From Actinomadura craniellae (GTDB lineage: Bacteria > Actinomycetota > Actinomycetes > Streptosporangiales > Streptosporangiaceae), in contig NZ_QLYX01000002.1 in NCBI RefSeq assembly GCF_003289645.1, forward strand, positions 124,001 to 188,000: DNA of 64,000 bases. The letters run 5' to 3'. Each line of letters starts with the position of its first letter. Position 1 is the first letter of the stretch. The translations under genes and the position numbers were made by a program. Below the pieces are notes generated by a model that did no database searches, was not told where the DNA came from, and worked only from the letters and a program-made list of their open reading frames with translations. Positions 60,035 to 64,000 of this stretch are shown one piece after another.

Positions 60035-60057
60035 CGGGCCCAGCGTACCTTCGGCGA

Positions 60058-62493
60058 TCACGGCCGGGCAGGGGCGGGCGGCTCCTCCAGCGCGCCCGCG
60101 ACGACGAGCGCGTCGATCTCCGCCGCCGGCATGCCGAGGACCTTCGTGCAGACCTCCCGGGTGTGTTCGCCGGCCAGCGGCGCCGGGCGCAGCTCGGGGT
60201 CGGCGACGTCCCGGAAGGTCGCCGGGCCGTTCTCGGTGGGCAGGGGCGCGTCGAACTGCGGCTGGTGCAGTTCGCGGAAGAAGCGCCGCGCCGCCAGGTG
60301 CGGGTCCGCGGCGTACTCGGTGATCCGCTGCATCATCCCGGCCGGTACCCCGGCCGACTGCAGGTGGGCCGCCGCCGCGCGCGGCGGGTGCGCGGCCGTC
60401 CAGCCGCCCACCGCGGCGTCGATCAGCTCCCGGTGGGCCACCCGGCCGGCGGAGGTGGCCAGGCGGGGGTCGTCGCGCAGGTCGGGGCGTTCGATGGCGG
60501 AGCACAGCCGCCGCCAGTCCGCGTCGTCCCGGACGGTCACCACGCACCACTCGTCGTCGCCCGCGCACGGGTAGACGCCCTGCGGGGCGTCCCACTCGCC
60601 GGCGTTCCCCCGCGGCCGGAACGAGCCGGGTTCCAGTGACTCGCGCAGGAACGACTCCGCCAGCTGGACGAGGATGGTCTCGGCCTGCGACACGCTCACC
60701 GTGCCGCCCGCGCCGGTGCGGCGCCGGGCGATGAGGACGGCCAGCACCGCCGTGGCGCCCACCCGGGCGGCGACGTGGTCGGGGTAGACCGTGATGCCGT
60801 CGCAGAAACCGTCCTCGCCGTCGGGGACCTCGGGGTCCCGCCACAGGCCGGTCAGCCCGGCGACGGCCCGGACGAGCGGGCCGTACCCCATCTGGCGGCT
60901 CCACGGGCCGGTCGCGCCCAGGGCGCTGCTGTCGGCCACGACCAGCCGCGGGTTGATCCGCCGGAGCGCCTCCGGGCCGAGCCCGAGGGACTCCAGCGTC
61001 CCCGGCTTGAAGTTGGACAGCACGACGTCGGATTCGGCCACCAGCCGGCGGAACACCTCCGCACCGGCGGCCGAGCGCAGGTCGATCCCGCAGCTCAGCT
61101 TGTTGCGGTGGCCCCAGACGAAGGAAGGGGTGAGTTCCGCGCCGGTGGCGGACTGGCGGCTGCCGTCCGGATGGGCCCGGTTCTCGATCTTGATCACCTC
61201 GGCGCCCTGGTCGGCGAAGAGCCGGCCCAGCTCCGCGCCGACCACGATCACGCCCAGGTCGAGGACCCGCAGCCCCGCCAGGGGACGCCGGGGCCCGGCC
61301 GGTGCCGCCGGTGCGGCGCCGGGGCGCGCGTCCGGCGCGAAGCCAGCACCGAAGCCAGCGCCGTCGTGCTCGCCGACCTGCGGTGCCCGGTACCGGAAGC
61401 CCGCCCGGATCCCGTTCACCTCCACGTAGCCGGCGGGGACCCTGCCGTGCAGGCCCGGCGCCACCTCGGCGTCCACCAGCCCGCCGCGGGCCAGGAAGTG
61501 GTCGCTCGCCAGCACCTCCCCCGGCGTCAGCAGCGCCGCGATCGGCACGCCGAGCCGCTGCCCCCGGGCGACGAGCTCCTCCCTGTTCCGATGCTCGAAC
61601 AGCGCTCCGATCAGCGGGTACAGCCGCCGGGCGGCCTTGTAGCGCGCGCGCAGCGTGTCGAACTCGGGGCCGGCGAACTCCGCGGGCTCGCCGAGCCAGG
61701 TGAACATGCCCCGCCACTGGCGCCTGGACAGCAGGCAGATCCGCACGTGCCCGTCGGCGCACGGGAAGATCGGGTAGAGCAGCCCGGGCCGCGGGCGCCC
61801 CCGCGGCAGCTGCGACGCCGTCATGCCGCCGGTCGCCGAGCCGCCGATCCCGAAGCCCGGGTCGAGAGCCTGGACGGTCATCTCGTGCACCGAGCAGTCG
61901 ACGTGGTCGCCCCCGCCGGTGTCCAGCCGGCCGGCGTAGGCGAGCAGGGCGGCCCAGGCCGCCTGGACGCCGGCGGCCTCGTAGGCCAGCGATCCGGGCG
62001 GCAGCAGCGGCGGCCGGCCCGGGATTCCCGAGCGGGCCAGTACCCCGCCCATCGCCAGGTGCGTCCAGTCGGTGGCCGCCCAGTCGCGGTAGGGGCCGGT
62101 CTGCCCGAAGTCGGTGATCGACACGACGACGAGTTCCGGCCGGCGGGCCAGCAGGGCGGGCGCGCCGAGGCCCAGCCGGTCGAGCCGCCCGGGGCGTTCG
62201 GTCTCGATGAAGATGTCGGCCGCGTCCACCAGGTCCCGCAGCCGGTCCCGGCCGGACGGCTCGCCGAGGTCCACCGCGACCCCGCGCTTGTTGGCGTTGC
62301 GGGTGGCGAAGTGGAGGCTCACCCCGCCGTGGCGGGGCTGCCGGCGGCGCGACGGGGCTCCGCCCGGCGGCTCGACCCGGATGACGTCCGCCCCGAGGTC
62401 GGCCAGGTAACGGCCGCAGGTCTCCGCCCCGCCGTCCGCCATGTCGACGACGCGGAGACCGGCCAGCGGAAGGCCGGAACCGGCTGCGGTCAT
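60058..62493 (-). CDS. Double family III CoA-transferase (fusion)
   Basis: An 811-residue protein with two CaiB-BaiF modules. The first starts with PLAGLRVVDMADGGAETCGRYLADLGADVIRVEPPGG, the second at about residue 426 with RPLAGLRVLDLGVIVVGAELGRLFADQGAEVIKIENRAHPDG. Each has the family's conserved ending (for instance the second ends in the REVCTKVLGMPAAEIDALVVAG region). Natural family members act as dimers of one-module chains whose halves interlock, so a fused pair is chemically plausible. ATG 62493 follows GAGGAGAG. It is first of the minus-strand operon and likely activates or epimerises an acid. Confidence 0.85.
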   Translation of the reverse strand: MTAAGSGLPLAGLRVVDMADGGAETCGRYLADLGADVIRVEPPGGAPSRRRQPRHGGVSLHFATRNANKRGVAVDLGEPSGRDRLRDLVDAADIFIETERPGRLDRLGLGAPALLARRPELVVVSITDFGQTGPYRDWAATDWTHLAMGGVLARSGIPGRPPLLPPGSLAYEAAGVQAAWAALLAYAGRLDTGGGDHVDCSVHEMTVQALDPGFGIGGSATGGMTASQLPRGRPRPGLLYPIFPCADGHVRICLLSRRQWRGMFTWLGEPAEFAGPEFDTLRARYKAARRLYPLIGALFEHRNREELVARGQRLGVPIAALLTPGEVLASDHFLARGGLVDAEVAPGLHGRVPAGYVEVNGIRAGFRYRAPQVGEHDGAGFGAGFAPDARPGAAPAAPAGPRRPLAGLRVLDLGVIVVGAELGRLFADQGAEVIKIENRAHPDGSRQSATGAELTPSFVWGHRNKLSCGIDLRSAAGAEVFRRLVAESDVVLSNFKPGTLESLGLGPEALRRINPRLVVADSSALGATGPWSRQMGYGPLVRAVAGLTGLWRDPEVPDGEDGFCDGITVYPDHVAARVGATAVLAVLIARRRTGAGGTVSVSQAETILVQLAESFLRESLEPGSFRPRGNAGEWDAPQGVYPCAGDDEWCVVTVRDDADWRRLCSAIERPDLRDDPRLATSAGRVAHRELIDAAVGGWTAAHPPRAAAAHLQSAGVPAGMMQRITEYAADPHLAARRFFRELHQPQFDAPLPTENGPATFRDVADPELRPAPLAGEHTREVCTKVLGMPAAEIDALVVAGALEEPPAPARP

Positions 62494-62718
62494 GGCGCTC
62501 TCCTCACCCGGGTCGCGGACGCGCCGGTGGCCCGCCCCGTGCAGCGAAGGGTGGCATGAAAGCGATCGCTTGCATATGTCCGATAGCGCAACGACGCACA
62601 TGTCCGCACCCGCAACACGACCGGAAAAACCGGCTCGGGAACCCGATCGAACGCCCCGCATATTCCCGGCCGCTCCGGCCGCGGATGCGGCGATTTCCGG
62701 AATGCCGCGGCCGGCGCG
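62494..62718. other. Promoter region of the acyl-CoA operon
   Basis: About 225 bases between the fused CoA-transferase start and the sensor kinase stop, which point the same way on the minus strand. An AT-richer stretch around 62550-62610 probably carries the promoter for the acyl-CoA operon. Nothing else is seen. Confidence 0.45.
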
Positions 62719-63927
62719 CTAACGATTCTCCAGAACCGGGAGGCGGACGGTGAACGTCGCGCCGACGCCTGGGCGGCCGTCGGCGGTGATCGTGCCGCCG
62801 TGGGCGTCCACGACCTCGCGGGCGAGGGCGAGGCCGAGGCCGGACCCGCGGTGCCCGCTGACGGATCGGGTGAAGAGCCGTTCGGCGTCCCGCGGGTCGA
62901 ACCCGGTGCCGTCGTCGCGGACGGTGAGCTGTGTCGTCCGGGGCGGGCTCGCCGACAGGGTCAGCCGGATGCGACCGCCCGCGGCGGTGTGCGTCAGCGC
63001 GTTGTCCAGCAGGGCGGAGATCACCCGGCGGAGCGCGGTTTCCGCGCCGCGGACGACATGGTCGCCGGGGTCCCGGCGCACCTCGACCGTCACCCCGCGC
63101 TCCCGGGCGCGGGCCGCCTCGGCGGCCACCGCCTCCTCGGCCAGGGCGGCGAGGTCGACCGGGCCGAACGGCCCGTGCGGCCGCCCGGACTGGGCCGCCA
63201 GCAGCAGGTCCTCGACCACCTCGCCGAGTTGCCGGGTGCCGGTGACCAGCCGGTCCATCTCGGCGGCGACGAAGGCCGGGGCGGCTCCCCGGTGCAACCG
63301 GCGGGCGACGAGTTGCGCCCGGGTGTGCAGCCGGGCCAGCGGGGCGCGCAGCTCGTGGCTGACGTCGGCCGCGAACCGCCGCCGGCGGGCCAGCGCCTCG
63401 CCCAGCGGCGCGATCGCCCGCCGGGCGAGGACCTGGCCGACCAGCAGCGCGGCCAGCAGGCCGGCGACCTCCGCGACGGCGAGCGCGCGCAGCAGCCGGC
63501 GCCGCTCCGCGGCCTGGTGGTGCAGGTCCATCGCGACCTGGACCACCGCGTCGCCGCGCGGCTGGGTGCGGACGAGATAGGCGTGTCCCGCCGCCTCGAC
63601 CCGGATGGTCCGTGGCGCGCGGTCGGCGGCGACCCGGTCCAGCACCGTGCGCACCGGTAACGCCGCCGGGGCGCCGGGAGAGCCTTGCACGGCGCCGCCG
63701 CGCAGTTCGAACAGCCAGGTGCACGGCGGCGGGTGGGCGACCGAGGCGCGGCGCGCGGCGTGGGCCAGTTCGTGCCGGGCGGCGGCCTCCTGGCCGCTGA
63801 CGGTGACGCCGTAGACCAGCGCTCCGGCCAGCGCGAGCACCGCGGAGATCGCGCCCGCCACCTGGACGGTGATCAGCCGGCGGGTCCGGGTCAGCAGCCT
63901 CCGGTCCCGGTCGAGGGGGTCGGGCAC
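62719..63927 (-). CDS. Sensor histidine kinase
   Basis: A 402-residue membrane sensor kinase. A first membrane segment at about residues 20-45, an extracytoplasmic region of about 95 residues, and a second membrane segment at about 145-168 precede the H-box DVSHELRAPL (His191), the N-box ALLDNALTH, and the G-boxes DDGTGFDPRD and GSGLGLAL. All catalytic boxes are intact. There is no clear HAMP motif beyond a short linker. The GTG start lies 11 bases from the upstream response regulator stop, so the pair is an operon. Confidence 0.9.
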   Translation of the reverse strand: MPDPLDRDRRLLTRTRRLITVQVAGAISAVLALAGALVYGVTVSGQEAAARHELAHAARRASVAHPPPCTWLFELRGGAVQGSPGAPAALPVRTVLDRVAADRAPRTIRVEAAGHAYLVRTQPRGDAVVQVAMDLHHQAAERRRLLRALAVAEVAGLLAALLVGQVLARRAIAPLGEALARRRRFAADVSHELRAPLARLHTRAQLVARRLHRGAAPAFVAAEMDRLVTGTRQLGEVVEDLLLAAQSGRPHGPFGPVDLAALAEEAVAAEAARARERGVTVEVRRDPGDHVVRGAETALRRVISALLDNALTHTAAGGRIRLTLSASPPRTTQLTVRDDGTGFDPRDAERLFTRSVSGHRGSGLGLALAREVVDAHGGTITADGRPGVGATFTVRLPVLENR

Positions 63928-63937
63928 GGCAGCGCCC

Positions 63938-64000
63938 TCACAGCTCGCCCAGGCGGTACCCCACGCCCCGCACGGTGCGCACGACGCCCGTCCCCAGCTT
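63938..64000 (-). CDS. OmpR-type response regulator (C-terminal part only)
   Basis: Only the last 20 codons are visible: KLGTGVVRTVRGVGYRLGEL. VRTVRGVGYRL is the wing and end of an OmpR/PhoB-type winged helix. The rest lies beyond the right edge of the window. It is the partner of the sensor kinase. Confidence 0.85.
   Translation of the reverse strand, partial: KLGTGVVRTVRGVGYRLGEL

Overview
This window is very GC-rich actinomycete chromosomal DNA. Coding regions are packed tightly, ATGA/GTGA start-stop overlaps are common, GTG starts are frequent, and there is an F420-type oxidoreductase and a set of very large LuxR/AAA regulators. A filamentous actinomycete (for example Streptosporangiales or Streptomycetales) is likely, but the genus cannot be fixed from the sequence. 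No rRNA, tRNA, CRISPR array or intact insertion sequence was seen.

Layout. (1) 1-8.9 kb is general metabolism: an MFS transporter, an alpha/beta hydrolase, a ferredoxin-type oxidoreductase, an XRE regulator, a zinc alcohol dehydrogenase, a TetR regulator with a clear operator, a two-domain VOC protein and an M20 amidohydrolase. (2) About 9.0-34.7 kb is the centrepiece, a RiPP-like cluster. A 59-residue acidic scaffold peptide without cysteine (13462-13641) sits with four lantibiotic-dehydratase-like proteins that all stop after the tRNA-dependent domain. That makes them look like peptide aminoacyl-tRNA ligases (PEARLs). Alongside are a TPR protein, a protein resembling a cobalamin/radical-SAM enzyme that has lost its cluster cysteines, a TldD/TldE-like protease pair, a DAO-family flavin oxidase, a VOC protein, an FMN reductase, a tryptophan-type flavin halogenase, an antiporter, an NCS1 permease, methyltransferases and an F420-type oxidoreductase. 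From the scaffold to the antiporter (13.46-30.0 kb) genes overlap or nearly touch, so this is probably one long operon. The most economical model is a pearlin pathway of the ammosamide/pyrroloiminoquinone kind: residues are added from aminoacyl-tRNA to the C-terminus of a sacrificial peptide, oxidised and halogenated there, then released by proteolysis.

(3) 34.7-40.5 kb holds an ArsR-SRPBCC-SDR operon divergent from a sulfotransferase, with two operator-like palindromes between them, then a glycosidase-like protein, a beta-carbonic anhydrase and a Tat-exported sulfatase. (4) 40.8-49.9 kb is a tandem triplication of about 960-residue AAA/LuxR regulators. The third copy is a patchwork of the first two, and their upstream regions are duplicated too. 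A PEP mutase/isocitrate lyase family gene and a small secreted protein follow, separated by three hairpins. (5) 51.7-62.5 kb is an acyl-CoA island: enoyl-CoA hydratases, CoA-transferases (one a double-domain fusion), a double acyl-CoA dehydrogenase fusion, an amidohydrolase, DoxX and a LysR regulator. It probably degrades or epimerises an unidentified carboxylic acid. (6) The right end is a two-component system, with the response regulator cut by the window edge.

Functional names rest on motifs and family resemblance read by eye. No database search was possible.
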